Source of the DNA: Amanita rubescens
Lineage: Eukaryota; Basidiomycota; Agaricomycetes; Agaricales; Amanitaceae
Direction: 5' to 3'
Length of the DNA stretch: 37,180 nucleotides
Assembly: GCA_015039365.1 (NCBI GenBank)
Contig: WION01000521.1
Coordinates: 1 to 37,180 of the forward strand
Positions 1-10,668 of the stretch are shown piece after piece. How positions within the stretch are numbered: the stretch's first letter is position 1; each line of letters starts with the position of its first letter. The notes below the pieces were generated by a model. It was not told where the DNA came from, did not search any database, and was given only the letters and a program-made list of their open reading frames with translations. A program made the translations under genes and the position numbers.

Positions 1-1
1 T

Positions 2-1381
2 TTCAGGGGCGAACTACAGGGGAAAGTCGTCGCACTAAAGGCACTGTACAAGTCTGACAATAACATCGTGGGTGTTTCATGCAGTTGTTGTAGCATCTTC
101 GTTGATTTCGGCTTTAACAGGCCTTCTGTCGAGAAGCACTGATGTGGCGATCCCTCAAGCATGAATTCGTGCTCCCGTTTTTGGGAATATACGAACACAA
201 AGACGACGCAACTTCACAATTCTTCTTCATCTCACAGTATATGAAGAACGGAACTCTAGCCCGATGGCGGAAGCAAGAAAATCCGTCAATAGCTGAGATA
301 ATGAAACGAGTATGTCGTTTATTACTTATTTCTTTATCGAACACTCACGCCGTTCGAAGATATTGGCAGTTTCTCAAGGCATGCAATATATTCATTCAGT
401 AGGCGCAGTTCATGGCGATCTCCGCGGGGTATTCTTCTAAACACACGATATTTTGCAATACTGACTCTTCTCCTCAGGAGAATGTGCTCTTGGATGATAA
501 CCTTCGCGTTCAAATTGCGGACTTTGGATTAACCCGCCTCTCGGAAGCTACAAATACACGATCGGGAGCGCTACATCTAAACTTTGCGGCACCAGAGTTA
601 TTTGGAATCCCTGAGGATGATGGCGATCCGTCCGATGACCCACCTCCCAGAACACAAATGTCGGATGTCTACGCGTTTGGATGCCTTTTTTATGAGGTGC
701 ATTATAACAAATATGCTGATCCTTCTTCAATGCTGATTTGCTTAGATCTACTATGATAGTATCCCTTTTGCTGGAAAATCAGACATGCAAATCTTGACCC
801 TCGTCTCCCGAGGGGTACTTCCACCTCGGCTAGCAGAGCAGCCATTGAGAGATGAGGCGTGGGACCTGATTCAGTGTTGCTGGACAAGGGAACCATTGAA
901 ACGGCCAACAATGGAGGAAGTTATGACAAGCATGCTGGTCGAGATACTGCAAGAAACACCATCGCCCTCACCAACGCCCAGTAGTGCAGTGCGCAAGCTG
1001 AAATTTTCTACAAATTTTTCTGCTAATATTTTGATCGTCCATTAGCTTACTTCATCAATTGCAAGAGCTTCTTTTCCTCCGGCGCCGACAAACTCTAGGA
1101 TAATATCTCACTCTCCGCCACGCACACCTCGAAAACGACGAGCATATTACATTGCCGTACGTAATACTTTTGTTCAAGTCAGGATACCTTACTCAACCAC
1201 ATCGCGTTAGGAACCAGACAATGACTCTGCAGACTGGCAATTTTCTCGTACGGGTCCACCTTCAAAGCGACAGCAAGATAAATATCGTTTTGATAAGCCG
1301 TTGACCCATGCTCAACATCTGGACTATTTATCGCCTCCCAGATCACGGGCATCTGGTACCCGAAGTGCGCCAGTACGCTGA
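2..1381 (+). CDS. Tyrosine-kinase-like (TKL) protein kinase, 3' part
   Basis: Seven exons splice into one open frame: 2-67, 121-309, 360-428, 478-696, 746-988, 1046-1156 and 1211-1381. The 5' end lies outside the window. Seen: a VALK motif (ATP-binding lysine) in the first exon; the catalytic loop as HGDLRGEN, split by an intron just after DLRG; a DFG motif in IADFGLTR; an APE motif in AAPELFG; and the subdomain IX/XI pattern SDVYAFG ... RPTMEEV. HGDL in place of HRDL is common in fungal TKL kinases. The C-terminal tail of about 90 residues is rich in Ser, Pro and Arg and looks disordered. The catalytic residues I can see are intact, so it is probably an active Ser/Thr or Tyr kinase. Substrate and pathway are unknown; such genes are expanded in Agaricomycetes. 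Confidence 0.88.
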
Positions 1382-2031
1382 GAGGGCTTTTTTTATGGGA
1401 AATTCTTTTTTACTAAATTCTTTCACCGTATCAGACTCCATCACCTATCGTAAGCTGACCTGTTTCTTTCTTGTTGGAATGCTGAACAAGATTGCTGTAG
1501 GTTCCCGACGATGATTTTTCATGGGCAGGACTTTACTAATGCCTATCGGAATCCCCAAATGATAATCGTGAGTGTTTCCTTTTTCCAGCGCCCTTCCATT
1601 TGACGGATTGTCGGACCATCAGCATCAGCACGAGTATGCTGGCCAATTACTATATACAATTGACAGATCTTCGGTCCTGGGCGGCACTGAAGTATGCAAC
1701 TATGCTGATGCCGGCGTACTAGTAATGACCACTGGTTATCTAGACGTGCTATCCGGTGGATGGTATATACATATGGTCCCGTCTAGCCTCCTCAGCGTGT
1801 ATCATCAAACGGTAAGGGATCTTTTGCTAAGTACAGGCCAATCGAGTAAAAGTTGCAGCGTGATCGACGCGCTGGCACACGGTATGCCCTGATCGCTCAG
1901 AATATTCTTCGGAGCCGGTTACTGTGCCTGGCGCTTGGCATCTCGAATCGCAGCATCAGAACGCTGGATTAGTATTTAGTCATGTGTGATGACATAATCA
2001 AGCAAGCTCGTCGTCTTGCGCGACGACGACA
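1382..2031. other. Gap without a convincing gene
   Basis: This stretch follows the kinase stop codon. An open frame at 1572-1892 (106 codons) carries a His/Gln-rich patch but no recognisable motif. A second frame after a possible acceptor at about 1590 is open for about 40 codons and then stops. Either could be decayed coding DNA. I see no tRNA or clear repeat. Confidence 0.4.
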
Positions 2032-2804
2032 ATGTCGATCCCGCGCTCTCGAGCCAACACCGCCTTTTTTCCGTGGCCCAAACGCCCTTCCGCACCGTCA
2101 GCTGCACCGAGCACTGAACCTCGTATCCCAGAGCCTCGTCGTCTTGACCCTGAAGGTCTGTTTGGTTCAGTTTGTGTATTAGTAATCAAGGGCAACAGAA
2201 CCCGATATACGAGACCTTCCTTACAATATTCAGCGATAAAATGTTGCCTCAACACATACTCGACCGATTCAATCGCCTCCCGCGCAACCCCCGCATCAAA
2301 AACAAGTACTACGGGACGTATTCCATGATCCTCACCAACGTGTGCTTCCCCGAACATCATCATTTTGCCGTCGAGCCACAGTACCCCCTTCCCAAGCCTG
2401 GCGTGCCTACTATCGACTTCGTCGCCACCTACCTCGTCGATCTGCCCGTCTTCTTCCTTGAAGTAAAACCCCCTTACCATGTCGACCGCCGTTCTTTCAG
2501 AATCAAAGCAGACGAGCAGATGAGGGCCAGACTTCGTGCTCTTCGCCTTCTCACCCCGATACCTAGGATTCATGGTGTCAGTGTCATGGGACGAAGGCTT
2601 GCATTTTATAGGATGGACACAGCAACCGGCAATGTGAATCCCAACTACGTTGCGCAGGATCTCACCTACGTAACCGATACGGTTCCAGCAGAGAGGTGGG
2701 ATACTGACATTACGACAGAGGATGGGTATCAAAGGTTCATGGGGGTTATCAATGATGTCATAGCAATGGCAGCAGCACTACATCACGAAAATCCCAATCC
2801 GTGA
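2032..2804 (+). CDS. PD-(D/E)XK-like protein of an uncharacterised Agaricomycete family, copy 1
   Basis: The well-supported part is the frame from ATG 2241 (MLPQHILDRF) to the stop at 2802-2804. An upstream frame from ATG 2032 (MSIPRSRANT...) gives a Pro/Ser-rich N-terminal segment. It joins the main frame only through a very short intron or a frame change near 2155-2185, so the true start is uncertain. The core pattern is an Asp (PTID) followed some 15 residues later by FFLEVKPP, which matches the D...ExK arrangement of PD-(D/E)XK nuclease folds. The C-terminal half holds RRLAFYRMD and ERWDTDITTEDGY. The sequence is clearly related to the opposite-strand gene at 3171-3710. The family is unnamed as far as I know, and nuclease activity is an inference from one motif. 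This copy lacks two residues just before LPVFFLE relative to its partner. Confidence 0.7.
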
Positions 2805-3170
2805 ACTTAACATTCATTACTAGTAATTATGGTACTTAGACGCAACTCAAATTCCTATTGTTAATTACTTGGGCCTTAAAGTATGTTGCGTGAAACCGGA
2901 CAAAAAACCCAACATTTGCCCAACTCAAAGAATCGTTCCGCCTGCTACGTGTGAGCCATGTGATATTATAAAATTGTAGTCCACTCGTTGTTTACACGCT
3001 CCAGCCTGCCAGTTACGGGATGTCCACCTGAGGTATGGATATCCTGGTTGCAAGCTTAGAGTACGACAGTGAAACGTGTGGAGCAGGTAAACCTCGTCAA
3101 AAGTGTCGACGAGATAACGCAGCATGGGCTAATTTGTAGGTAATGCTGAAACAATTATTTGCATATACGG
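2805..3170. other. Spacer between convergent paralogues
   Basis: These 366 bases separate the two PD-(D/E)XK-like genes, which point toward each other. The sequence is moderately AT-rich with no credible open frame. It must hold the 3' ends of both transcripts. Confidence 0.5.
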
Positions 3171-3710
3171 TCATAATAGTGCTGCAGCCATTTCTTTGAC
3201 ATCATTGATAACCGCCATGAACCTCTCATACCCATCCTCTGTCGTAATGTCCGTATCCCACCGCTCTACTGGAACTGCGTCGGTATTGGAAGATGGCGCA
3301 ACGTAGCTGGGAGTTAAACGGCTGGTTGCCTTGTCCAGGCAATAAAACGCTAGCCTTTGTCCCATGGCACTGACGCCATGAAGCCTAGGTGTCGAGATGT
3401 CCCCGTAAAACGCAAGAAATCTGGCCCTCATCTCGGCGTCTGTGTCGACTCTGGTAGAAATGAGGTCGATATGGAGAGGGGATTTGATTTCAAGGAAGAA
3501 GACGGGCAGATCGTTCACATCGACGACGTAGGTAAAGACGGAGTCCTCCACACCAAGATCGGAAAAAGGGTACTGTGGCTCGACGGTAAAATGGTGTTCG
3601 GGGAAGCACACTATGTGGAGGATCTGGTTGAACACCCCGTAGTACTTGTTGTCGATGGGGGTGTCGTGGGGGATGCGAGCGAATCGGTCCAGCATGTATT
3701 GAGGCAACAT
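3171..3710 (-). CDS. PD-(D/E)XK-like protein, copy 2 (inverted paralogue)
   Basis: An uninterrupted 179-codon frame runs from MLPQYMLDRF. It aligns over its whole length with the gene at 2241-2804; by eye a little over half of the residues are identical. Shared blocks are CFPEHH, VEPQYP, DLPVFFLE(I/V)K, RLAFY, ERWDTDITTEDGY and INDV. The D...ExK pattern (VEDSVFTYVVD... then FFLEIKSP) is kept. No N-terminal Pro/Ser segment is evident upstream of the ATG, so the copy may be 5'-truncated or its first exon has diverged. Both members of the pair end in MAAAL. It stays a candidate nuclease-fold protein of unknown role. Confidence 0.68.
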   Translation of the reverse strand: MLPQYMLDRFARIPHDTPIDNKYYGVFNQILHIVCFPEHHFTVEPQYPFSDLGVEDSVFTYVVDVNDLPVFFLEIKSPLHIDLISTRVDTDAEMRARFLAFYGDISTPRLHGVSAMGQRLAFYCLDKATSRLTPSYVAPSSNTDAVPVERWDTDITTEDGYERFMAVINDVKEMAAALL

Positions 3711-4136
3711 GGTCGAATCTTAATGTCTGAGTGTCTCAGCGAGCGGACGAATGTTACGCATCACCGTGACGCGCGTGAGTACTTGAGTACTTGAGTCGGA
3801 ATAGCGTTGACGCGGACGCAGTGGGAGCCTCAGATGTCTTCATCCGTCGATGATAAGTAAATACATGAAAAAAGCCGTGCGAAGCATCGTCTAGGATACA
3901 TATGATCTGTCATTGTTCGAGGAGGTTAAAGCTATATTTTGAGAGATCAAAGAATGTCGCTCTCGAGCAGCCACCGGTATAGCCAACAAGAAGGTATTCG
4001 TGAGCATGGGTGCGCTAATTATGCCCACTCCGCAAAGGATGCGTAACTGTCGTGCTGGAGGCATGTTATGAATCTAACGAAAAGCAAGGTAACAGGTACC
4101 ATAGCATAAAGACAGCCTTCACGTCGGAGCACGGCC
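3711..4136. other. Intergenic, no gene seen
   Basis: The only notable feature is a short tandem GAGTACTT motif near 3776-3795. This interval should contain the promoter of the minus-strand gene ending at 3710 and the 3' end of the one starting at 4829. Confidence 0.4.
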
Positions 4137-4829
4137 CTAGACGTCCATAGGACGAAACAACTCAGCCCTCTCCCAATTCTCGCTAAGGAAGATCAACAAA
4201 TCAAGCGCTGCATCCTCCATCTTTGCTTCGATGTCCTCTCCCCGCGACTCCCGCCAATGCTTCACCGCCTCTGGCACCACCCAGAACGCCTTTGGGGTAC
4301 GACCAAGCGCTAGGAGCGCAGTTGTCCTTGTTTGTAACTTAGCCCGGTGAGCGAGCTCTGTAGCAGTCCATGAGGTAAAGCCTCCTATAGCAAGTTAATT
4401 AAACTTTCAAACATAGCATGACTTGACCACTTCACCAGTACTCTCCAACCGCTTGTCAACGAGCTCTTTCCAACAAACGGGGTCAAGCTTTCTCAGCGTG
4501 AGCTCCACGTCGTAGAGGATTTCCGCGGCCTCTGAATCCTGATCGCCGGCGGTCATGGCCGTCTGGCATTGTTGCTCATAGTGCGAGTGCAGCGAATGGA
4601 CAGCTTTGGACGCGAGTGAGAGGAGGTACTGTGTGCCGCCTAAGGTGAGTAGGGCAGCCTTCGTCATGGTAGTAGTTTCTTCCGCGCTGTCGTCGTCACT
4701 TTCTTTCGCCGGCTTCGATTTCTTGGGGTTGCTCTGGACAGAAACGGTCGAGAGTGCCATTTTGCCGCTCTTTTTCGATGACGAAGTGGTCGCGGGGCGA
4801 GCGTTTGACGATGCGCGAGTGGTGGGCAT
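4137..4829 (-). CDS. Small two-exon hypothetical protein, Ser/Thr-rich then helical
   Basis: Exon 1 starts at the ATG at 4829 (MPTTRASSNARP) and ends at 4436. A 51-nt intron (4385-4435, GTGAAG...TATAG) joins in phase to exon 2 (4384-4137), which ends at TAG. The upstream frame stays open to an ATG at 4916, so a start there is possible. The N-terminal 50 residues are low-complexity and rich in Ser, Thr and Lys. The remainder looks helical, with hydrophobic and charged residues alternating and a WVVPEAVKHWRE segment. I recognise no domain. Reading through the intron gives a stop after a few codons, while the spliced frame continues for about 80 residues; that is the main evidence that the gene is real. 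Confidence 0.6.
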
Positions 4830-5056
4830 GAGGGCTGCGGAAGATGTTGTGCGATCTGAGGTGAGACAGAAGGACTTCCGGATCAGATAACGAGAAGTAA
4901 GAAAAGGGATTTCCAATGTAACGAAGGTAGTTTGGCGTCTCAGACTCTCCTATGACAAATACTATTTTTTCACCACTTGCCCAATCATAATGTAGTCACT
5001 GAAGTTCCTCGCGGCCTCGGACTAGTGGCGAAGTACCGCCCGCAGAAGACCACCCG

Positions 5057-5108
5057 ACGTGAAGAGAAGCACTCCCGGAAATAGAAACTTGGCTTCAGTT
5101 GCTGAAGC
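5057..5108 (+). repeat. 52-bp direct repeat, copy 1
   Basis: The sequence from ACGTGAAGAGAAGCA to GCTGAAGC recurs at 5589-5640 with only a few substitutions, 532 bp downstream in the same orientation. Similarity stops at GCTGAAGC on the right and at ACGTGAAG on the left. It could be the scar of a small local duplication or part of an old repeat family. Confidence 0.8.
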
Positions 5109-5588
5109 CTGTAGCTGCTAGCAACAGAACCTGGGACTGCTCTCAGATATGTCGGGCCGGTTCCTGGGCGGAGCCTGAAGCAGAGGCGAAATTTCTGACG
5201 AAAGTTTCGCGTATTGCTATTAGGAGGTGTAGCGCCAACACTTCGGTCACCGCTCTAGGCCAGTTTCAACTTTCAAGCTCCGAGTCTCCCATCTGGCTAG
5301 CAAAACAATTTAAAAAAAAGAATAGTAGTAAGTATTAAGATACCAGCATATGTGCAGTGGTCCACTGAGCTACTTAGTAGAGAGACGTGAAGGCGACTGG
5401 ACTCGTCCATCTCACTGTCCACAAAATCGCAAGCGATCTCCGTTGCGTTGCACAAGATTGCAAAATGGAGTGGTATCCGTCCGACATGATATCGGCAGTT
5501 GATATCCACGACTTCTTTGATCATGTTGACGACGGTAGTAGATCTGTCATGACTCATGAGCAGCGGTCGCGAAAAAGAGACGCACCTA

Positions 5589-5640
5589 ACGTGAAGAGAA
5601 GCATTCCCAGAAATAGAAACTTGGCTTCAGCTGCTGAAGC
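5589..5640 (+). repeat. 52-bp direct repeat, copy 2, abutting the transposon insertion
   Basis: This is the second copy of the sequence at 5057-5108. It ends 6 bp before the left target-site duplication of the 5.2-kb transposon, so the transposon landed right beside it. Confidence 0.8.
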
Positions 5641-5646
5641 GCAGAT

Positions 5647-5655
5647 CAGGAACTC
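5647..5655 (+). repeat. Target-site duplication, left (9 bp)
   Basis: CAGGAACTC lies immediately left of the terminal inverted repeat that starts GAGGAT. The identical nonamer follows the right terminus at 10823-10831. A perfect 9-bp duplication is what Mutator-like (MULE) transposition produces. Confidence 0.9.
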
Positions 5656-5811
5656 GAGGATAGGTGAAATGCGACACTGTCACACTCGCCATCAACCGAC
5701 ACACTCGTTGAATGGCCACCACACTTGCTCCGGCCTCCCTCACACTTGCTCCGGCCTCCCTCACACTCACTATAATGCTCATCACGCTCACTTAAATGAT
5801 CCTCACGTTCG
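5656..5811 (+). repeat. Left terminal inverted repeat of the transposon
   Basis: This is the inverted counterpart of 10669-10822. The outermost 35 bp match well (GAGGAT, then AAATGCGACACTGTC). Further in, conservation is concentrated in evenly spaced CACACTC-like units. Inside it, a unit of about 21 bp (CACACTTGCTCCGGCCTCCC) is repeated twice in tandem at 5720-5760. Confidence 0.88.
5681..5810 (+). promoter_or_regulatory. Left array of seven iterons (CACACTC), about 21-bp period
   Basis: CACACTC or a near match starts at 5681, 5700, 5720, 5741, 5762, 5783 and 5804. The spacings are 19, 20, 21, 21, 21 and 21 bp, and the inner two units are degenerate (CACGCTC, CACGTTC). About 21 bp is two helical turns, so all units face the same side of the DNA. 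The inferred role is a transposase docking array; it may also act on the transposase promoter, since the gene starts 480 bp inward. Confidence 0.75.
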
Positions 5812-6290
5812 CGATCAAGCACCCCACATAATAGCATGACTTCGTAGTATTAGAGGGAGCTACTAACAAATGCAAATACTGTCACACGTGCCCCATAAGG
5901 ATATTACTCCCACGCACGATCACTCTCCTGTCGGCTCAGCTCTCAACGTCGACAGCAGGTAAGCACACACGGTAGCATCGCTGATAGCTATACCATACTC
6001 GCTCACCTGTATATATGTTAGCCAAATATATTCGTCATCTTTCGCCTTCAGTAACTGGCTGGCATATTACTTCTCGGGGATATCATCACTTGATCAAGCA
6101 ACCACACTCGGGCCTGAGCTGCATAAAGGTTTGTTCCGACCTGTAGGGAGGCAAGTGGATCAGCGGCCGTGCAGAAAATTGAAATTATATGGCTGAGAGC
6201 GAGTGAAACGGTGGTGATGGTGCCGAGAGGGAGAAACGAATACTCGCAAAGTTGTCACGGTCTTCAACAGCCCTTCAGAACAGGCTTACA
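5812..6290 (+). other. Transposon 5' subterminal and leader region
   Basis: This lies between the left terminal repeat and the transposase ATG. No open frame is supported. It should contain the transposase promoter and 5' UTR. I see no further copies of the CACACTC unit at the regular spacing here. Confidence 0.5.
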
Positions 6291-9200
6291 ATGCCTCGTA
6301 CTGAGGAAGAGAAGGATTTTTTACACAGCGTGCCACTAGGAATTATCGAAGGATTTAGGAATGAGGTGAGTAATTACGATCATATTTATCATGTTTACTG
6401 GACCTGATAGTGATACGTCTCTTTGCAGATTTACACAAAGACATTCATAGAACGCAACCCCACCAAATTCGTCTCAAATGACTGGATTGATGTACGCGAG
6501 TTGAAAGAGTTTATGAAACATAACGTCTCAAGGAACAAAGGTTTGTCTCATTTCTAAGTTCAGACAATTACTAGTGGTCTCAATATTTGCAGTAATAATT
6601 AAACGCGAGCCGCTGGACCATTCAGTCAAAGTAGAAGATCTTCCGCTATCGCTCAGCGCTGGGGAAGTCCGCATTCGCTCCACCCACGAAAATGGGCATG
6701 AGACGATCGAAATCCTTTCCGATTCAGAGGCTGAAGACGATCCTGAGACATGCATCATCCCTAGCCTTGGCGGTGACTTGAGCCGTACCGGTACACCTAG
6801 CGATACCACACTGGTTGGTGATACTGGAGACTTCTCGGAGCATGAGTCTGGATCCGATGAATATATCCCAAACTCCCAAGATATGGCCAGCGACGACGAA
6901 ACTGAGCTACCTTCTGACACGGTGTGGCTAGACCAGGATGTAACGTCGCGTGTCTCGGATAAGCCTCGCCGACTAAATCGGCAGCTTTTAGTGGATCGCG
7001 TCGAGTACGTCACTGGCTTGCCAAGCTATTGGCCAGTTCCTCGTGTCAAAACCGCATACATCATTGATTTACGCGACCCCAAATACAACATTTATGAAGG
7101 AAATGGTCACGAGCTTCTTACCGTAGACGCTATAATAAAAAACAAGGTGAGTTTACTACAATCTTGCTGGCATCCTGTCTGGACTGATTCGAGCGCGGTC
7201 TGGATAGGATCAAGACTCTTGGCGTGGTGGAACTGGTGACGGGGATTCAAAACCATCCTTTGACATCTTTACTGGAGTTCCGGTCCCATGCCGCAGAAGC
7301 CGCCTTGATTGTGCTGGCTTCTATGCTTGTGAACAAGTAGATCCCAAGTTTCTCAATGCCGAGCGATATGAACTTGACCCCAACTCACTCTCATCCATCA
7401 TTGAAGCTCAGTTACAAGACCGTACAAAAGAAGCTAACAGTGCTGAGAAGCTGGTCTTGACGTACGCACTCTCGTCTTGCTCCCGCTACAGTGGTACTGC
7501 AGCTAACTGCTTCCTTGCAGATTCTGGCTTGTCATACAGTCTCGCCAATGCAATGCGCGCGATAGTGCAGGTTCGCTATGCACTGGTCACCCTATCATGA
7601 AGTCATATAAGGTATGACTATGGTGGTCTTTTCATTGATGAGATTGTCTCAACCACTGGAGTAGGATTCGACGAAGAGGGCCAAGCCATACTTTATTGCA
7701 TGTTCAGGATGGACGCGCTCGTTTCGGGACAATCACCAGTACCATTCAATACCCGATAACGTTGATGAACACATGCTAGCTCGTTTATTTGCGGGGGAGG
7801 AGCTGGATGGTTTTTCCGGTGCCTCTAAATGCAGCCGAGTCATTCCAGCACATGTTGGAGGGAAAGTTGACAAATGTCGTAAGTCACGATCTTTCCACTG
7901 ATCTACTTGACAAAATCGGTTAATCACAATCACTAGGCTTTCCGCACAATGCCAATGGGACCCAAACTAACATGAAGCGGCACAATTGCCCAGCATCACG
8001 AACCATTTACGTCCCCGTGGACCCAACAATTCGCATGGCATGTATTGTACCGAACCACGATTACCCTCATTCGCACCCTGTCCTACCGGCATCCAAAGCC
8101 TCTCGAGACCTCAGGAATCTGTACCGGAGTTGCGTTGACGCTGTGGGGGTGATAGGGAGCACGGTTCAGTCAGTAGAGAATGGTAATAAACAATTTTTTC
8201 AGATTTTCTCAGGCTGACTCGTCACGCAAACTTAATAGCTTCGAGCACTCGGTTGATCCTACAGGGCAAAACTCCAGCTTTGACGAGTCCTGCTCTGCAG
8301 TCCAATCGCCTAAAACAGGATATCATCCGTCAGGAGAAACGGAAGCTATACCCATGTGGATTTGGCATCCCAGGTAAACAATGTTTCACGCCTTTGCAAA
8401 TGTTACTCTTTTTTATTGATCGTTACTTGTCAGGAGTATGGAACAATCTTGGAAGCGAACGCAAAAAGCCTGTTGATGAGCGCTACGTTCATAATATTCT
8501 GACAACTCCAAGTGACGGACTATTGATTTACACATTTCATCCATATCTACTTGGCCTCGTTCATCAGGCCATCACAATTCAAATTGACACGACATTTAAG
8601 CGTACAGTTGGAGAGTTCCAGGAGTGTGAAATAGTTATCTGGTGTGCAGCAGTTCACCGAGGTACGATGATAAGCCCATGGCAAGGCTGGTATCCAATTG
8701 CTCATACCTGACTCGTCTAGCTGTGACCATTGGACGAATATACACTAACAGGGCAGATAGAACGCAATACAAAGCCCTTTTCGATGAATTCCAACGTCTC
8801 ACGCATGTAATTACAAATCGGCGCCTACTCTTCAAACGGTTCAGTCGTGGCGGAAACCTTCTCTCCCTCAATGTTGACCTTGAACTTGCGCAAGTTCAGG
8901 GCTTTGGAGACTCATTCCTCACCACCAATGAGCCAGACTATAGTGAAATAAGAACAACAGATCCTGAGATCCTAGTTCAATATGTTGTTCGTGCATGCTA
9001 CACGCATGTAAAACGGTATTGTCTCATTTCAAAGACCATTTCTTGGACACATCTTGATCTGTATCACAGCGGCATCCAGAAACTCCGACCAGTGCTCAAT
9101 GATGAACAATACCGGCGAATCCAAGATTTTCCTTACATCAAGACAGAGAAGGAGTTCAGTGAATTTTCAACGTGGATCGGGGATCTCCCCGATGAGGTTC

Positions 9201-10397
9201 AAGGTCCGTATACCGATATTAACTGTATTGCTATGTGAAATTAATAGTAATTGACAATTGCCAGCGTGGTGGGCTCATAAACTTGACCATCGCTGGATCC
9301 TTCCAGCAATTATGCCATTACGTACAAAAATGAACCCGGCGGACTGGACAATAACCCAGGCGACAACAAACATGGGTGAAAGCCAGCATCACTGGACGAA
9401 TTCTAACACTGGCACGAAGTTGTCGCTTGTTGAAGCAATTGAAAGGTGTGCCAGGATTTCTGAGAGCACCATTTGAGAAATAGAGTACTGATAACTGGCA
9501 GTGCCCGTATCCTCGATAACACAGTTGCTGCGGAAATCAAGGACTCAATGACAGCCGGTGTTCTCCGCAACAATCGGAATGATGCCTTTAATCGCATGTC
9601 ACGGGCACTGACACGCAATTCTCTTACAGCTCGCAAATCTCAAGAGAAAAGGTTTCAGGATTCAGAGGTGGACCGAATCAATAATGAGATACAGGCCTTG
9701 AGCCAAGTTCGGAAAGACAACCAGGAGAAGTTGAAAGAATTAAAGACGCGCAAGGCCGGCTTGTCGTCAAGGCGCTCATCTTCATATCGAGTTGGATCAA
9801 GTTCTAGTGGTCGAACTTCGTCTCGAAAGGGAAAGGAACAAGGCCCAGCACAGATTAACGAAGGTGTGCAACACCGACAATATCTCACATTGTCTTTAGA
9901 TAAACTGCTAATCACATGGTCAGGACTGTCAGGCCCAGATGAGACATACATCCCACAGGCACAGGCATTTGCTGCGGCCGCCGGCGGTTTTGGAATGTGG
10001 GATAACACAATGACGTGGCCCGAGGAAGGGCTGTCGTCAGCCTGTAATCTGGATGCTCAGGTTGCTGACCAGTACGTGTCTTGAAGGTTTACTAACGTCG
10101 CTAATATATGATGGTAGTCTTCCGGGATGGGCCCAATATAGTGACATGCCGATAGCGTCAACAAGCACTGGTCTGGGCAACTACTATGGTAACTTGCTGA
10201 ACACGTCAACTAGCAACGACTTGCCATACACTGTATCTGAAAACCTATTACCACATGCCAGTCACGACCAAATGGTGATGTTGCACAATGTCTCAGGTGA
10301 TGTAGAACCTGCAACAACCGACCCATCATACTATGCAATTGATCCAACTACTGAAGAACTGTTCAATAGCTTCCTTACAAATACTGGAGGCTCGTAA
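6291..10397 (+). CDS. MULE-like transposase, intact, 1140 aa, 13 exons
   Basis: Exons: 6291-6365, 6429-6540, 6593-7146, 7208-7461, 7521-7611, 7665-7878, 7937-8182, 8239-8373, 8434-8661, 8721-9203, 9265-9445, 9502-10071 and 10118-10397. Every junction is GT-AG and keeps phase; the sum is 1141 codons including the stop. Order of regions: a short N-terminal helical part; an acidic Ser/Asp/Glu-rich segment (about 75-170); a Cys/His-rich segment (about 300-500) with FIACSGW, VPAHVGG, HNCPASR and ACIVPNHDYPHSHP, like the WRKY/GCM1-FLYWCH zinc fingers of Mutator transposases; a catalytic core with proposed D612 (QIDTTFKR), D689 (NVDLELAQ) and E836 (MGESQHHW); a coiled coil (about 909-950); a Ser/Arg/Lys-rich patch; and an acidic, Asn/Ser-rich tail. 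The DDE assignment is my inference by motif analogy. It would act in the nucleus on the element's own ends. Confidence 0.88.
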
Positions 10398-10668
10398 ATT
10401 TAGTATTTACTATTGACTCGGAAATGTGTTGTAATTTCAATGTCACTAACAATTACACTATCATAACTTTTTGGGGCGAGCGTCGGATTGCTCGATCTCT
10501 CTTTGTCGCTCTCTTTACAATCTCTTTACGCTCTCTTTGTCCCCCAGGAACAGCTTAAACTAAATGAGGAAGGAGGGCCCTGGCACCAAACTAAATGAGG
10601 AAGGTCACGCAAGCGGTGCGGCGTGCCACGTACGCTCTCCAAATCATGGCATCTCATCACGGAGGGTG
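10398..10668 (+). other. Transposon 3' subterminal region with short direct repeats
   Basis: After the transposase stop comes a pyrimidine tract with repeated CTCTCTTT (about 10497-10540). It is followed by two exact copies of AAACTAAATGAGGAAGG at 10557-10573 and 10588-10604, 31 bp apart. I see no open frame. The region may hold the transposase polyadenylation signals; the 17-bp repeat could be another protein-binding site. Confidence 0.6.

Larger units (their letters stand above)
4830..5646. other. Gap left of the transposon, containing two 52-bp repeat copies
   Basis: There is no convincing gene. An open frame at 5387-5839 runs from this flank through the transposon boundary into the terminal repeat, so it cannot be an ancestral gene. 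The two copies of the 52-bp repeat are listed separately. The left end should contain the promoter of the minus-strand gene starting at 4829. Confidence 0.45.

Noticed and set aside
1998..2732. 244-codon minus-strand open frame
   Set aside because: It is antisense to the PD-(D/E)XK-like gene. The plus-strand reading matches a paralogue at 3171-3710, so the minus frame is a shadow.
5656..5811. The regular CACACTC units as a CRISPR array
   Set aside because: The units are 7 bp with about 14-bp spacers, imperfect, and occur inverted at the other end of a transposon in a eukaryotic genome.
5387..5839. 150-codon plus-strand open frame with His-rich repeats
   Set aside because: It crosses the transposon edge at 5656; the repeats are the iterons read as codons. 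No ancestral gene could span that point.
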